From positions 326,072 to 390,071 of the forward strand of contig NZ_KI912411.1 of NCBI RefSeq assembly GCF_000518265.1: a stretch of 64,000 bases of DNA, given 5' to 3'. Each line of letters opens with the position of its first letter. The stretch's first letter is position 1. A program made the translations under genes and the position numbers. The DNA is from Actinomadura oligospora ATCC 43269. Its GTDB lineage: Bacteria > Actinomycetota > Actinomycetes > Streptosporangiales > Streptosporangiaceae. This document shows positions 8,532 through 17,724 of this stretch, piece by piece. A model generated the notes under the pieces. It worked only from the letters and a program-made list of their open reading frames with translations. It had not been told where the DNA came from and ran no database searches.

Positions 8532-9327
8532 TGCCACCGATGCCGACGGCCTGACCGTCGGCCAGGTCTCGACGCGTCTGGGCGTGACGGTCCGCGCGCT
8601 GCACCACTGGGACGAGATCGGCCTGGCCCGGCCGTCGATGCGCACGGCCGCCGGATACCGGCTCTACACCGCTGATGATCTGGAACGGCTCCACCGCATC
8701 GTCGTCTACCGCGAGCTCGGGCTCGGCCTGGACAGGATTCGGACGGTCCTGGACGACTCGTCCGCGGACGTCCCCGGCGCGTTGCGGACGCAGCGCGCCC
8801 AGGTCGCCGAACGAATCGTCCGGCTCCAGAAGCTCAGCGACGGACTGGACCGCATGATCGACGCCCACGAGCGCGGCCTGCTGCTGACGATCGAGCAGCA
8901 GGCCGCGATCCTCGGCCCCCAGTGGAACCCGGACTGGCCCGCCCAGGCCCGCCACCGCTACGGAACCACCACTCAATGGCAGCAGTACGCCGAACGCTCC
9001 GCCACCCGCGGACCGGAGGAATGGCAGGCCGTCGCCGACGCCGTCGCCGACCTCGACCGAGCCCTCGCCGATGCGATGGACACCGGCGTCACACCCGGCA
9101 GCCCGGCGGCGAACCGGCTCGTCGAACGACACCGCGAAGTCTTCGCTTCGTACTTCCCGCTCACCCGGCAGATGCAGGTCTGCCTCGGCCGCATGTACGA
9201 GGCCGACCCGGGATTCGCCGCCCACTACAACGGCGTCCGCGCGGGCCTCGCCACATGGTTCCGCCAGATCATCGACGCCAGCGCCCGCGCCCACGACATC
9301 GACCCCGACACCGCGACCTGGCAGTAG
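8524..9327 (+). CDS. MerR-family regulator with TipAS effector domain (TipA-like)
   Basis: A 267-residue protein. ATG 8524 is favoured by GGGGAG just upstream; it overlaps the VOC stop. Residues 10-80 are the MerR helix-turn-helix (LTVGQVSTRLGVTVRALHHW, then AGYRLYTADDLERLHRI). Residues 90-125 are a coiled coil, and about 150-260 match the TipAS antibiotic-binding domain (NPDWPAQARHRYGTTTQWQQ; YEADPGFAAHYNGVRAGLA). TipA-type regulators bind thiopeptides and other ligands and activate transcription. The overlapping VOC gene makes a likely ligand-handling pair. Confidence 0.88.
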   Translation: MPDATDADGLTVGQVSTRLGVTVRALHHWDEIGLARPSMRTAAGYRLYTADDLERLHRIVVYRELGLGLDRIRTVLDDSSADVPGALRTQRAQVAERIVRLQKLSDGLDRMIDAHERGLLLTIEQQAAILGPQWNPDWPAQARHRYGTTTQWQQYAERSATRGPEEWQAVADAVADLDRALADAMDTGVTPGSPAANRLVERHREVFASYFPLTRQMQVCLGRMYEADPGFAAHYNGVRAGLATWFRQIIDASARAHDIDPDTATWQ

Positions 9328-9441
9328 ACGGGCTCACCAGCGGCGCTCCGATACGCCTGGCAGGGCGGACGGTTCGGTTCGACCGGTCGGTGCCGTGGTC
9401 GAGCGGGACTCGGGCTGCACGGTCGAGGTGCCCGCGAATTA

Positions 9442-9482
9442 CGTGAAGGATCTTCACGATTCGGGGTCGACCCGGTGATAAT
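9442..9482 (+). promoter_or_regulatory. Promoter with overlapping dyad upstream of the GH92 gene
   Basis: TTCACG (9454-9459) and GATAAT (9477-9482) are separated by 17 bases and form a plausible sigma-70-type promoter. A dyad, CGTGAAG-GAT-CTTCACG (9442-9458), overlaps the -35 box, the position of a repressor site. The coding start at 9542 follows GGAGG. Confidence 0.55.
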
Positions 9483-9541
9483 GGCGGTCCCTCCGGCTGC
9501 GACAACGTTGTCATGGCCGCCTCACCCCCCTCGGAGGCACC

Positions 9542-12325
9542 ATGCTCGTCCGTGCAGGATCTGCCGTGACTCGACGCGCGCCTCGCAGGCCCCGTGTGAC
9601 GCGGCGGGCGCTGCTGGCCCCGGTGATGTTGCTGACCGTGGTAGTCCCGCTGGCCGGTACGCCGGGCCCGGCATCGGCGCTGGCGGTATCGGCGCGGGCA
9701 ATGTCGACACGGGCGGCGGGCGGCGGGAACGTGGACCGGGTCGATCCGTTCATCGGGACGACGGGCGCGAGCGACACCGAGTACGGCGGGATGATCCCGA
9801 GCACGGCTCCGCCGTTCGGGATGACGCGATGGTCGCCGATGACCCGCCAGAACAAGGTGAGCGTGCTGCCGTACCGTCTGGGCGACCCGAAGATCACGGG
9901 GTTCATCGGGACGCATCAGCCGGCGATCTGGATGGGCGACTCGGGGTACGTGGCCGGAATGCCCGGGGTAGGAGAGGTGAAGACCGCCGAGCGGGACCGC
10001 GGCCTGCCCTACAGCCACCGGGACGAGACGGCCTCGCCGGAACAGTACGCAGTCGATATGCATCCGTCGCCGGGGCAGACGCTGCGGGCCCGGCTCACCG
10101 CCACCTCCCGGGTCGGGTTCCTGCGCCTGACCTACCCGAAGGGGGCGGCGGCCAACTTCGTGGTCCAGGCGACCCGGAGCGGCGTCACCGGGAACGTGCA
10201 CATCGACCCGGCGCGGCGTGAGATCACCGGCTACAACCCCGACCGGCAGGACAGCGGGCTGGGGCCGTTCAAGGCGCCGCACTTCAAGGGCTACTTTGTG
10301 GCCCGCTTCGACACCTCGTTCGCCGGTCACGGCACGGCGAACGGCGCGGTCCGGCACGACGGGCAGTCCGACCGGACGGGCCCGGACGTGGCGGGCTACG
10401 TGCGGTTCCCGGCGGGCGCGGTGACCGTCACGGTGCGGATCGCGACCTCGTTCATCTCCGTCGCCCAGGCGCGGGCGAACCTGGACGCCGAGATCCCGGA
10501 CGGGCGCTCCTTCGACCAGACCGTGGCGCAGGTCAGGGCCGCCTGGGCCGCCAAACTCGACCGGATCCGCGTCCAGGGCGGCACCCGCCCCCAGCTGACC
10601 ACCCTCTACACCGCGCTGTACCACGCACTGCAGTACCCGTCGGAGATGTCGGAGGGCGGACGCTACTACAGCGCCTACGACGACAAGGTCCACCGCGGCA
10701 TCAGCTACACCGGGTACTCCCTGTGGGACACCTTCCGGGCCGAGAACGCCCTGCTGATCCTGCTCGCTCCCGAACGCGTCAACGGCATGGTCACCTCGAT
10801 GCTGCAGGACTACCGGGAGGGCGGCTGGCTACCGGTCTGGAAGAACCTCACCGAGACCAACATCATGGTGGGCACCAACGCCGACTCGGTGATCGCCGAG
10901 GACATCGCCAAGGGGTTCCGCGGCTTCGACCTGAACCTGGCCTACCAGGCCGTCCGCAAGGACGCGATGACGCCACCGGACTACGACACCCTGCTGCCCT
11001 ACTTCGACCGGGAACCGTTCGCGCCCGTCCAGGCCCGCGCGGGACTGACCGCCTACAAGAAGAACGGATGGGTCGCGGCCGACCACAGCTACGCGGCGGG
11101 ATCGCGGACCCTGGACTACGCCTACGAGGACTACGCGGTCGCCCAGGTCGCCAAGGCGGCCGGCAAGACCTCCGACGCCGCCTACTTCCTGAACCGCAGC
11201 AAGAACTACCGCAAGCTGTACAACCGTGCGACCGGGTTCATGCAGGCCCGCAACCGGGACGGGTCGTGGGCGCCCGACGGCTGGGTCGAGGGCGACCAGT
11301 GGGCCTACACCGCCGACGTCCTGCACGACATCCCCGGCCTGATCAGGCTCAAGGGCGGGAACGCCGCCTTCGCCGCCTGGCTCGACGACCACTTCGGCGG
11401 CGGACACAACGACCCGACCAACGAGCCGAGCCACCACATCCCCTACCTGTACGACTACGCGGGCCAGCCGTGGAAGACCCAGCACCTGGTCCGGAAGATC
11501 GCCGCCACGGGTTTCCACACCGCCCCGGACGGCCTGCCCGGCAACGACGACTGCGGCCAGATGTCGGCCTGGTACGTCTTCTCCGCACTCGGCTTCTACC
11601 CGGTGAACCCCGCCTCCGGCCGGTACGCGGTGAGCAGCCCCCTGTTCGACAAGGTCACCCTCGACCTGCCCGGCTCCGCCCGGCCCCTGGTCATCAACGC
11701 CCCCGGCACCGCCACCCGTCCCTACATCCAGGGCCTGAAGGTGAACGGCCGACCCGTCGGCAGGCCGTTCCTCGCCCACACCGACCTGGCGCACGGAGGG
11801 AACCTCGACTTCACCATGAACCAGGCCCCTCAGCGCTGGGGCGCCACCACCACCCCGCCGCCGCTCAACCTCGCCCTCGACCGCCCCGCCACAATGATCA
11901 ACGGAACCCCGGCGGCCCAGTGGGGCAAACCCACCGCCAACGCCGTCGACGGCTACCCCCAGACCATGGCGCAATCCACCGGCGGAGCCCCCTGGAGCCT
12001 CCAGGTCGACCTGGGCCGCGCCGCCTCCGTCGGCCGCGTCGTCGTCGACCCCGACTGGCAGAACCACCCCACGGCCTACGACATCAAGACCTCCACCAAC
12101 GGCACCGACTGGACCACCGTGGCCCGCGACCCCGCCGCAGGCGGCACCACCGGCTGCTCCGCGCACGGTGTCAAGACCTGCGGCCAGCGCCGCACCTACG
12201 CCTTCACCCCGGTCAAAGCCCGCTACCTGCGTCTGGAGGTGCACAGCTGGGCCTCCGCCTGGACCGGCACCCCACTCCCCTGGAACGGCTGGGCCCTCAA
12301 AGAACTCCAGGCCTACTCGTCCTGA
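9542..12325 (+). CDS. Secreted GH92 alpha-1,2-mannosidase with C-terminal F5/8-type (CBM32-like) domain
   Basis: A 927-residue protein starting at ATG 9542 with CGGAGG four bases upstream. Residues 1-48 are a long signal peptide with Arg runs (RRAPRRPRVTRR, then a hydrophobic core). GH92 spans about 60-770: NVDRVDPFIGT at the N-terminus, TLYTALYHALQYPS, YTGYSLWDTFRAENALL, GTNADSVIAEDIAKG, GFHTAPDGLPGNDDCGQMSA and WYVFSALGFYPVNP, which include the conserved calcium-binding and acid residues. A discoidin-like module follows (about 785-925; VDGYPQTMAQSTGGAPWSLQ, LRLEVHSW). GH92 enzymes are calcium-dependent exo-alpha-mannosidases. It is transcribed alone from a promoter with its own dyad. Confidence 0.93.
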   Translation: MLVRAGSAVTRRAPRRPRVTRRALLAPVMLLTVVVPLAGTPGPASALAVSARAMSTRAAGGGNVDRVDPFIGTTGASDTEYGGMIPSTAPPFGMTRWSPMTRQNKVSVLPYRLGDPKITGFIGTHQPAIWMGDSGYVAGMPGVGEVKTAERDRGLPYSHRDETASPEQYAVDMHPSPGQTLRARLTATSRVGFLRLTYPKGAAANFVVQATRSGVTGNVHIDPARREITGYNPDRQDSGLGPFKAPHFKGYFVARFDTSFAGHGTANGAVRHDGQSDRTGPDVAGYVRFPAGAVTVTVRIATSFISVAQARANLDAEIPDGRSFDQTVAQVRAAWAAKLDRIRVQGGTRPQLTTLYTALYHALQYPSEMSEGGRYYSAYDDKVHRGISYTGYSLWDTFRAENALLILLAPERVNGMVTSMLQDYREGGWLPVWKNLTETNIMVGTNADSVIAEDIAKGFRGFDLNLAYQAVRKDAMTPPDYDTLLPYFDREPFAPVQARAGLTAYKKNGWVAADHSYAAGSRTLDYAYEDYAVAQVAKAAGKTSDAAYFLNRSKNYRKLYNRATGFMQARNRDGSWAPDGWVEGDQWAYTADVLHDIPGLIRLKGGNAAFAAWLDDHFGGGHNDPTNEPSHHIPYLYDYAGQPWKTQHLVRKIAATGFHTAPDGLPGNDDCGQMSAWYVFSALGFYPVNPASGRYAVSSPLFDKVTLDLPGSARPLVINAPGTATRPYIQGLKVNGRPVGRPFLAHTDLAHGGNLDFTMNQAPQRWGATTTPPPLNLALDRPATMINGTPAAQWGKPTANAVDGYPQTMAQSTGGAPWSLQVDLGRAASVGRVVVDPDWQNHPTAYDIKTSTNGTDWTTVARDPAAGGTTGCSAHGVKTCGQRRTYAFTPVKARYLRLEVHSWASAWTGTPLPWNGWALKELQAYSS

Positions 12326-12342
12326 CCTTGCCTGGCCCTGTC

Positions 12343-13227
12343 TCAGCTCGGCAGTGCCGGATCGAGTTGGGTCAGTTCTTCCTGGGTCAGCTTGATCTGG
12401 ACGGCCTGGGCGGAGTCCTGGATGGAGGTCGGACGGCTGGCTCCCGGCACGGGGATCACGGCCGGGGAGCGGGTGAGCAGCCAGGCCAGCGCGAGTTGCT
12501 GGGGGCTGACGCCGTGCTCGGCGGCGATGCGGTGGAAGGCGGTGCCGCGCGAGGACGAGTCGGACGGGCCGTCCAGGGAGCTGCGGGAGATGCCGCCGAG
12601 CGGGCTCCAGGGCAGGAAGGCCAGGCCCAGCTCGGTGCTCAGCCGCAGTTCGGGCTCGCTGTCGCGGACGGCCGGCGAGTACCGGTTCTGCACCGAGACG
12701 AGACCCTCCCCGAGGATCTCGTGCGCCTCGCTGATCTGGGCGGTGGTCACGTTGGAGAGACCGGCGGCGCGGATCGTCCCGGCGTCGAGCAGGTCGCGCA
12801 GCGCGCCGACGGAGTCGGCCCAGGGGACGTCCGGGTCCGGCTTGTGCAGCTGGTACAGGCCGATGGCCTCGACGCCCAGGCGCTTGGCGGACGCCTCGGC
12901 GGCGCGCTTGAGGTGTTCCGGGGTTCCGGTGACGGTCCAGCCGCCGTCGCCGGGACGGCCGCGTCCTCCCTTGGTCGCGACCAGGACATCGGAGGTGTCG
13001 CCGCCGTAGCCGGCCAGGGCGCGGGCGATGAGGAGCTCGTTGTGCCCCTCCTCACCGGCGTGCCAGTGGTAGCTGTCGGCGGTGTCGATGAGCGTGACCC
13101 CGGCGTCGAGGGCGCCGTGGATGGTGGCGATGGCGCGCTGTTCGTCCGGGCGGTTCTCGATGGACAGCGGCATGGCTCCCAGGCCGATGGCGCTGACGTT
13201 GGTGTTTCCGATGCGGCGGTACTGCAT
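12343..13227 (-). CDS. Aldo/keto reductase
   Basis: A 294-residue protein starting at ATG 13227 (MQYRRIGNTNVSAIGLGAMP). AKR features are present: VTLIDTADSYHWH with catalytic Asp and Tyr, LVATKGGRGR (Lys), YQLHKPDPD (His) and the NADPH-binding PVPGASRPTSIQDS near the C-terminus. It reduces aldehydes or ketones with NADPH; the substrate is unknown. It lies 14 bases downstream of the epimerase-like gene on the same strand, forming a two-gene operon divergent from a LysR regulator at 14257. Confidence 0.9.
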   Translation of the reverse strand: MQYRRIGNTNVSAIGLGAMPLSIENRPDEQRAIATIHGALDAGVTLIDTADSYHWHAGEEGHNELLIARALAGYGGDTSDVLVATKGGRGRPGDGGWTVTGTPEHLKRAAEASAKRLGVEAIGLYQLHKPDPDVPWADSVGALRDLLDAGTIRAAGLSNVTTAQISEAHEILGEGLVSVQNRYSPAVRDSEPELRLSTELGLAFLPWSPLGGISRSSLDGPSDSSSRGTAFHRIAAEHGVSPQQLALAWLLTRSPAVIPVPGASRPTSIQDSAQAVQIKLTQEELTQLDPALPS

Positions 13228-13241
13228 GGTGACCCGGTTTC

Positions 13242-14186
13242 TCAGTTGGAGGGGGCCGCGGCGGCGGTGAGGGCTTCGGCGACGGCGGCGGGCAGCCAGT
13301 CGGTGGTGTGGGCGAAGCAGAAGCCCTGCGCCTTGGCGCGTGCGTTGCTCATGGCGTAGTGACGGTCGAAGGAGAACGGTGAGGCGGTCTCGTCCGGGGC
13401 GACGGTTCGGAACACGGGCTGCCGCCCGGCCTGCTCGGCGATCGCGGCGCTCAGGGCGCGCACGTCGAGCGGGCCGTCGGAGCAGGCGTTGACCGGGCCG
13501 GTGAAGTCGGTGGCCGTCGCCGCCCACAGCAGCAGGTCAGCCAGCTCCTCGTAGTGGACGAAGACCGTCGGCAGTGCCCCGGCGTGGACGGCGATCTCCT
13601 GGCCCTGGACGATGCGCTCGACGTAGTGCGCGAGGCGACCCGTGAAGTCCTGCGCGCCGCCGCCGAGCACGTGGGCGCTACGGACGGAGGCGAACTCGAA
13701 CCGGGCGGCCTGCGTGAGGACGGCCTCGGCCTGGCGCTTGCCCTCGGCGTAGTGCGTTTCGAGGTACGCCTCGTCCTGCCAGGGCAGATCCGTCGACACC
13801 AGCCAGGTGGCCGGGTCCACGTTCTCCTCCGGCACCGGAGTGTGCGCCAGCACGGCCGGGAGCGCCGCGGTCGCCGGGTCGTAGACCTCGATCGTGGAGG
13901 TCATGACGTAGCGCCGAGCGCGGCCCCCGAAAGCGCGCACGGCGATGGCCGCCTGGACGGGCGTGTAGCAGACCTGGTCGACGACCACGTCGAACGTGCG
14001 GCTCCTGAGCGCCGCGACGAGGGCGGCCTCGTCGTTGCGGTCGACGACGAGGTGCTCGACTCCGGCGGGCGGCGGCACGGAGCCGCGGTTGATCACGGTG
14101 ACCCGGTGACCGTCCGCCCGCAGGCGCTCCACCAGCACTCTTCCGGCGTACCGGCTTCCGCCGATGACACAGATCGCTTTTGGCAT
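13242..14186 (-). CDS. NAD(P)-dependent epimerase/dehydratase (extended SDR)
   Basis: A 314-residue protein; ATG 14186 precedes the Rossmann motif VIGGSRYAGRVLVERL (GGxxxxG-type). Other extended-SDR features are VINRG, the strand FDVVVDQVCYTP, TSTIEVYDP and the ETHYAEGKRQAEAVL segment with catalytic Tyr-x3-Lys. This family includes sugar-nucleotide epimerases and RNA-binding relatives; the substrate is not evident. It is first in an operon with the AKR and diverges from the LysR gene (71 bases between starts), so that regulator probably controls the pair. Confidence 0.85.
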   Translation of the reverse strand: MPKAICVIGGSRYAGRVLVERLRADGHRVTVINRGSVPPPAGVEHLVVDRNDEAALVAALRSRTFDVVVDQVCYTPVQAAIAVRAFGGRARRYVMTSTIEVYDPATAALPAVLAHTPVPEENVDPATWLVSTDLPWQDEAYLETHYAEGKRQAEAVLTQAARFEFASVRSAHVLGGGAQDFTGRLAHYVERIVQGQEIAVHAGALPTVFVHYEELADLLLWAATATDFTGPVNACSDGPLDVRALSAAIAEQAGRQPVFRTVAPDETASPFSFDRHYAMSNARAKAQGFCFAHTTDWLPAAVAEALTAAAAPSN

Positions 14187-14256
14187 GCCTCCATCCTGGA
14201 GACCTAGGATCATCAGCAGAAGTACCGACCTACTGGACGCGCATTAAGGAAAACTG

Positions 14257-15162
14257 TTGATCGACGTGCAGCGGCTCCGCGTCCTGAGGGCGGTGGCGGA
14301 ACACGGCAGCTTCAACCAGGCCGCCACCGCCCTCCGCCTCACCCCCTCGGCCGTCTCCCAGCACGTCGCCGCGCTGGAGCGCAGCCTCGGCGCCCAGGTC
14401 GTCACCCGCAGCACGCGTGGCGTCACCCTCACCCCGGCCGGCCAGATCATGTTCAGCGCCGCCGAGTCGGTCGTCGCCGAGCTCGAACACGCGAAACGGC
14501 AGGTCGACCGGCTCAGCACCGGACGCAGCCAGCTCACCATCGCCACCTTCACCAGCGGCGGGCGGCTACTGCTCCCCGGGGCCCTCGAACGGCTCATGAC
14601 CGTCCACCCGGACACCGTCGTCCACGTCAGGGAGCACGAGCCCGAGGGAAGCCTGCCGCTCGTCCGCCAGGGCGCGGTGGACATCGCGCTCGCCTACTCC
14701 TTCGACGGCCCGCTGCCCGGACAGCAAGGACAGGCCCACAGCCTGCACTGGACGCCGCTCATGGACGACCCACTCCACGTCGTCCTGCCGGACGGGCACC
14801 CCCTCGCCGGACGCGACGAACTCCACCTCACCGAACTGGCCGCCGAGCCCTGGGTGCTCGGCTGCCTCAAGACCGAGGCGTACCTCCGCCGCTACGCCGA
14901 GCGCGCCGGCTTCTCCCCCGACATCCGCGGCACCACCACCGACTACTTCTTCGCCCGCTCACTCGTCGCCGCGGGCATGGGGATCTCCCTCATCCCCACG
15001 ATCGCCCTGACTCCCCCGGTGCCGGGCCTGCACACCGTCCCGATCGCACCCCCGACCCCAACCCGCCACATCGGCGTCGCCGCAATCCCCCGCCGCCACG
15101 ACCACCCCCAAATCACCACCCTCATCCAAGCCCTCCGCACCCAAGTAGCCCGGGCAGCCTGA
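14257..15162 (+). CDS. LysR-family transcriptional regulator
   Basis: A 301-residue protein. TTG 14257 is chosen because AAGGA lies six bases upstream. The helix-turn-helix is residues 1-60 (VLRAVAEHGSFNQAATALRL, SAVSQHVAALERSLG), followed by an effector domain beginning SQLTIATFTSGGRLLLPGAL. It is divergent from the epimerase/AKR operon and is its likely regulator. It ends 15 bases before the convergent methyltransferase gene. Confidence 0.88.
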   Translation: MIDVQRLRVLRAVAEHGSFNQAATALRLTPSAVSQHVAALERSLGAQVVTRSTRGVTLTPAGQIMFSAAESVVAELEHAKRQVDRLSTGRSQLTIATFTSGGRLLLPGALERLMTVHPDTVVHVREHEPEGSLPLVRQGAVDIALAYSFDGPLPGQQGQAHSLHWTPLMDDPLHVVLPDGHPLAGRDELHLTELAAEPWVLGCLKTEAYLRRYAERAGFSPDIRGTTTDYFFARSLVAAGMGISLIPTIALTPPVPGLHTVPIAPPTPTRHIGVAAIPRRHDHPQITTLIQALRTQVARAA

Positions 15163-15176
15163 GGGCGCCTTTCGTG

Positions 15177-15935
15177 TCAGGATTGTGGGCGGGCGTGGCC
15201 TAGGTAGGTGACTAGCGGGGGGCCGTTGGGGTCGAGGACGAAGTCGGTCAGGTGTGGGATCGCCTCGTCGTCGATCTTGCCTGCGCGGCGTGCGAGGGTG
15301 GCGCGGACGAGGTTGAGGACGTTCTTGGGCTTGAAAGAGCAGACGTCCTCGTTTCGCAGGCCGTGGGCGGCGAGGGCCGCGGCGATCTCGGCGGGTGTGC
15401 GTAGACGGGCGGCGGTGTAGCGGCCGGAGGGCATGATCCGGGTGAGCGGCAGCGCCTGGAAGGCCCCGAGGTAGATCAGCCTGGAGACGGGTGTCCGGTT
15501 CACGGTGTCGTAGAAGAGGACGCCGTCCGGCCGGAGCAGCCGGGCCGCGTGCGCGACGACCCGGTCGAGATCGCCGGTGATCTCGAAGGTGTCGGCGTAG
15601 AAGACGAGGTCGAAGGACGCGTCGGCGCGTCCGGGGTCCTCGGCGGGCGCGGTCACGAACTCGATCGGACCGCCGCCCGCCTCCCGGGCCATCGCGGTCG
15701 CCTCGGCGGACGGGTCCAGGGCGACGACGTCCAGCCCGAGTCCGGCCAGTCCGCGGGCGAGGAGTCCGCGTCCGCTGCCGACGACCAGGGCGGACCGTCC
15801 CGCGGGATCGATTCCGAGCCGGCGCAGGACCGAGCGCACGTACTCGAGCCGGACGTCCTGGAAGGTGAGGGCCCGGATGTGGCGGCCGTCGATGGCGCCG
15901 GCCGTACGCGAGTCGAGTTCGATGGACGGTCCCAT
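15177..15935 (-). CDS. SAM-dependent methyltransferase (UbiG-like class I)
   Basis: A 252-residue protein. ATG 15935 has GAGGAGGAG upstream. The SAM site is ALVVGSGRGLLARGLAGLG (motif I, VGSGRG), VVALDPS (acidic motif), FVTAPAED and FDLVFYADTFEITGDLDRV; VLFYDTVNRTPVSRLIY resembles UbiG-type O-methyltransferases. The substrate is unknown. It is transcribed divergently from the HxlR gene, whose product is the obvious candidate repressor. Confidence 0.85.
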   Translation of the reverse strand: MGPSIELDSRTAGAIDGRHIRALTFQDVRLEYVRSVLRRLGIDPAGRSALVVGSGRGLLARGLAGLGLDVVALDPSAEATAMAREAGGGPIEFVTAPAEDPGRADASFDLVFYADTFEITGDLDRVVAHAARLLRPDGVLFYDTVNRTPVSRLIYLGAFQALPLTRIMPSGRYTAARLRTPAEIAAALAAHGLRNEDVCSFKPKNVLNLVRATLARRAGKIDDEAIPHLTDFVLDPNGPPLVTYLGHARPQS

Positions 15936-15954
15936 GAGGCTCCTCCTCGTGAGT

Positions 15955-16009
15955 TTCCTTAGGGAACCCGACCATAGTCCCCTCAGGGAACTCACCTACA
16001 CTCGGGGTG
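15955..16009. promoter_or_regulatory. Shared operator region of the methyltransferase and HxlR genes
   Basis: Two similar near-palindromes, TTCCTTAGGGAA (15955-15966) and TCCCCTCAGGGAA (about 15978-15990), lie between the divergent starts. TACACT (15997-16002) is a -10-like box seven bases before GTG 16009, so the HxlR mRNA may be leaderless. The paired sites fit autoregulation by HxlR. Confidence 0.45.
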
Positions 16010-16551
16010 TGACCAGGACCCCGCTCGCCGACGTCGCGTGCTCGATCGCGCGCGCCACCGACCTGTTCGCGGACGCGTGGACGGCGCTCATCATGCGGGA
16101 CGTCCTGGTGGGCGTGAACCGCTTCGACGACCTGGCGCGTGACCTGGGCATCTCGCGCAAGGTCCTGGCCGCCCGGCTCGCCCGCCTCGTCGAGGAGGGC
16201 GTCCTGACCCGCGAGCGCTACCAGGAGCACCCGCCCCGCGAGCACTACCTGGCGACCGAGAAGGGCAAGGACCTGTATCCCGTCCTGCTCGCGCTGATGC
16301 GCTGGGGCGACCGCTGGTACGGGGAGTCGGGCCCGCCCGTGCGCATCCGCCATCTGGAGTGCGGGCACGACACCGAGGCCGTCACCGCGTGCGGCCACTG
16401 CGGCCACGAACTCACCGCCGACAACACCACCCAACTGCCCGGCCCCGGAGGCCGCATCGGCCCCGGCACCCAGGTGCTCGGCCCCCTCCTCGCCTCCCGC
16501 AAGCCCCGGACGGACTCGACGAGCTCCTCACCTGAAGACGGCCGAGCCTGA
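16009..16551 (+). CDS. HxlR-family winged-helix regulator
   Basis: A 180-residue protein from GTG 16009 (VTRTPLADVACSIARATDLF). The HxlR winged helix covers residues 8-105: WTALIMRDVLVGVNRFDDLA, LGISRKVLAARLARLVEEGV and YLATEKGKDLYPVLLALMRW. The C-terminus adds a four-Cys ribbon-like segment (HLECGHDTEAV, then ACGHCGHEL), as in many actinomycete HxlR proteins. No leader or ribosome-binding site is visible and a -10-like box lies seven bases upstream, suggesting leaderless translation. Confidence 0.88.
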   Translation: MTRTPLADVACSIARATDLFADAWTALIMRDVLVGVNRFDDLARDLGISRKVLAARLARLVEEGVLTRERYQEHPPREHYLATEKGKDLYPVLLALMRWGDRWYGESGPPVRIRHLECGHDTEAVTACGHCGHELTADNTTQLPGPGGRIGPGTQVLGPLLASRKPRTDSTSSSPEDGRA

Positions 16552-17160
16552 TCAAGTCGTCGCTGGACGGGTGGAGTCGTGGGTCCAGATGAGGCAGTCG
16601 TGCCAGGTGTCGTGGTCGGCGTCCGGGTGGGTCCAGGTTCGGCAGTGGCGGGGGATGTGCTGTTCGAACTGGAAGCCGACGCGTTGGGCGAGGCGTTGCG
16701 AGGGCTCGTTGCCGGGCTCGATCTCCAGCCAGATCCGGGGGGCGGCGAGGGCGTCGTGGGCCCACTCGGTCGCGGCGAGCGCGGCGCGGGAGGCGATGCC
16801 CCTGCCTCGCTCCTCAGGGCGGAGCCAGTACGCCAGCTCGATGCTCCCCGGACCGTCCGGGATCAGCCCGACCGCGCCGAGAAGCCGTCCATGGCGGACG
16901 ATGCCGAGGCCGAACTGGCCTCCCTTGGCGGGGTCCCAGTCGGCCAGTGCGGCTTGCGCGTCGCCGGGCGAGTAGGGACCTAGGTGGGGGCCCCACAGGG
17001 ATCGGCCCGGTTCTCCGCTCGTGGCCTCGACCAGCAGGGCGGCGTCGGCGGCGTCCAGGGCGCGAAGGCGCAGGTCGTCCCCCAGGTCCAGGTCCGGGAG
17101 CGGCGTCGGGCGCGCGGAGGTGGCGGCGGAGCTGGCAATGTAGCTGGTGTTCATGCCCAT
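16552..17160 (-). CDS. GNAT-family N-acetyltransferase (RimJ/RimL-like)
   Basis: A 202-residue protein; starts at ATG 17160 and ATG 17154 are both possible. The GNAT core covers about residues 30-185: LRLRALDAADAALLVEATSG, IELAYWLRPEERGRGIASRA (acetyl-CoA loop RxxGxA-type) and ARIWLEIEPGNEPSQRLAQR then VGFQFE, which match the RimJ/RimL alanine acetyltransferase pattern. The acceptor is unknown. It ends one base after the HxlR stop (convergent) and diverges from the CGNR gene with about 37 bases between starts. Confidence 0.85.
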   Translation of the reverse strand: MGMNTSYIASSAATSARPTPLPDLDLGDDLRLRALDAADAALLVEATSGEPGRSLWGPHLGPYSPGDAQAALADWDPAKGGQFGLGIVRHGRLLGAVGLIPDGPGSIELAYWLRPEERGRGIASRAALAATEWAHDALAAPRIWLEIEPGNEPSQRLAQRVGFQFEQHIPRHCRTWTHPDADHDTWHDCLIWTHDSTRPATT

Positions 17161-17196
17161 GCGGCCTACTATGGAGACAGGAAGGTAGGTGGTCAA

Positions 17197-17724
17197 GTGC
17201 AATACGTCGCCTACATCGGCAACATGGCCAGGCTGACCGTCGAACTGGTCAACGGCGATGACCCCAGTGAGCTGCGGCGGGAGTTCTTCCGTCAGCACCA
17301 CGTCGCCGATCCGGACGCCGACGAGCTCGCGCGACTCCTTCCGCTGCTTCGCGACGCCGTCGCAACCGTGGCGGACGCGGGGGCGATCGCGCCCGTCAAC
17401 CTCCTCCTGGAGAGGTTCCCGCCCGCGATGACCGTGAGCACGCACGACGGCGCGGGCGGGCCGCACCTGCACTTCGCGCGCGACGGGGAGGACCCCACGT
17501 CCTGGCTGGGACGCAGTTGCGCCGCCGCGCTCGCCCATGTGATCTGCGGCGATCCCCACGTCACCGTCGGGCGCTGCCAGGCGGACGGCTGCGAACGCTT
17601 CTATGTGGACGACTCCCGCAATCGCAGCCGCCGGTTCTGCTCCAACACCTGCGCGAGCCGAACTACGGTCGCCGCCTACCGGGCCCGCCGCAAGAACCGC
17701 GAGGCCAACGACCAGCCGGAATGA
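17197..17724 (+). CDS. CGNR zinc-finger (ABATE-domain) stress-type regulator
   Basis: A 175-residue protein. GTG 17197 follows AGGAAGGTAGGTGG. The N-terminal ABATE-type domain (about residues 5-115) contains LTVELVNGDDP and DADELARLLPLLRDAVATVA. The C-terminal CGNR finger is RCQADGCERFYVDDSRNRSR then RFCSNTCASRTTVAAYRARR, with four Cys. Such proteins are putative DNA-binding regulators common in actinomycetes. It is divergent from the acetyltransferase and its last base is adjacent to the stop of the DoxX gene. Confidence 0.88.
   Translation: MQYVAYIGNMARLTVELVNGDDPSELRREFFRQHHVADPDADELARLLPLLRDAVATVADAGAIAPVNLLLERFPPAMTVSTHDGAGGPHLHFARDGEDPTSWLGRSCAAALAHVICGDPHVTVGRCQADGCERFYVDDSRNRSRRFCSNTCASRTTVAAYRARRKNREANDQPE

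Noticed and set aside
10829..12244. Long minus-strand frame (471 codons) opposite the GH92 gene
   Set aside because: It is Gly/Val-rich filler produced by high third-position GC opposite a real gene; the plus strand shows full GH92 motifs.
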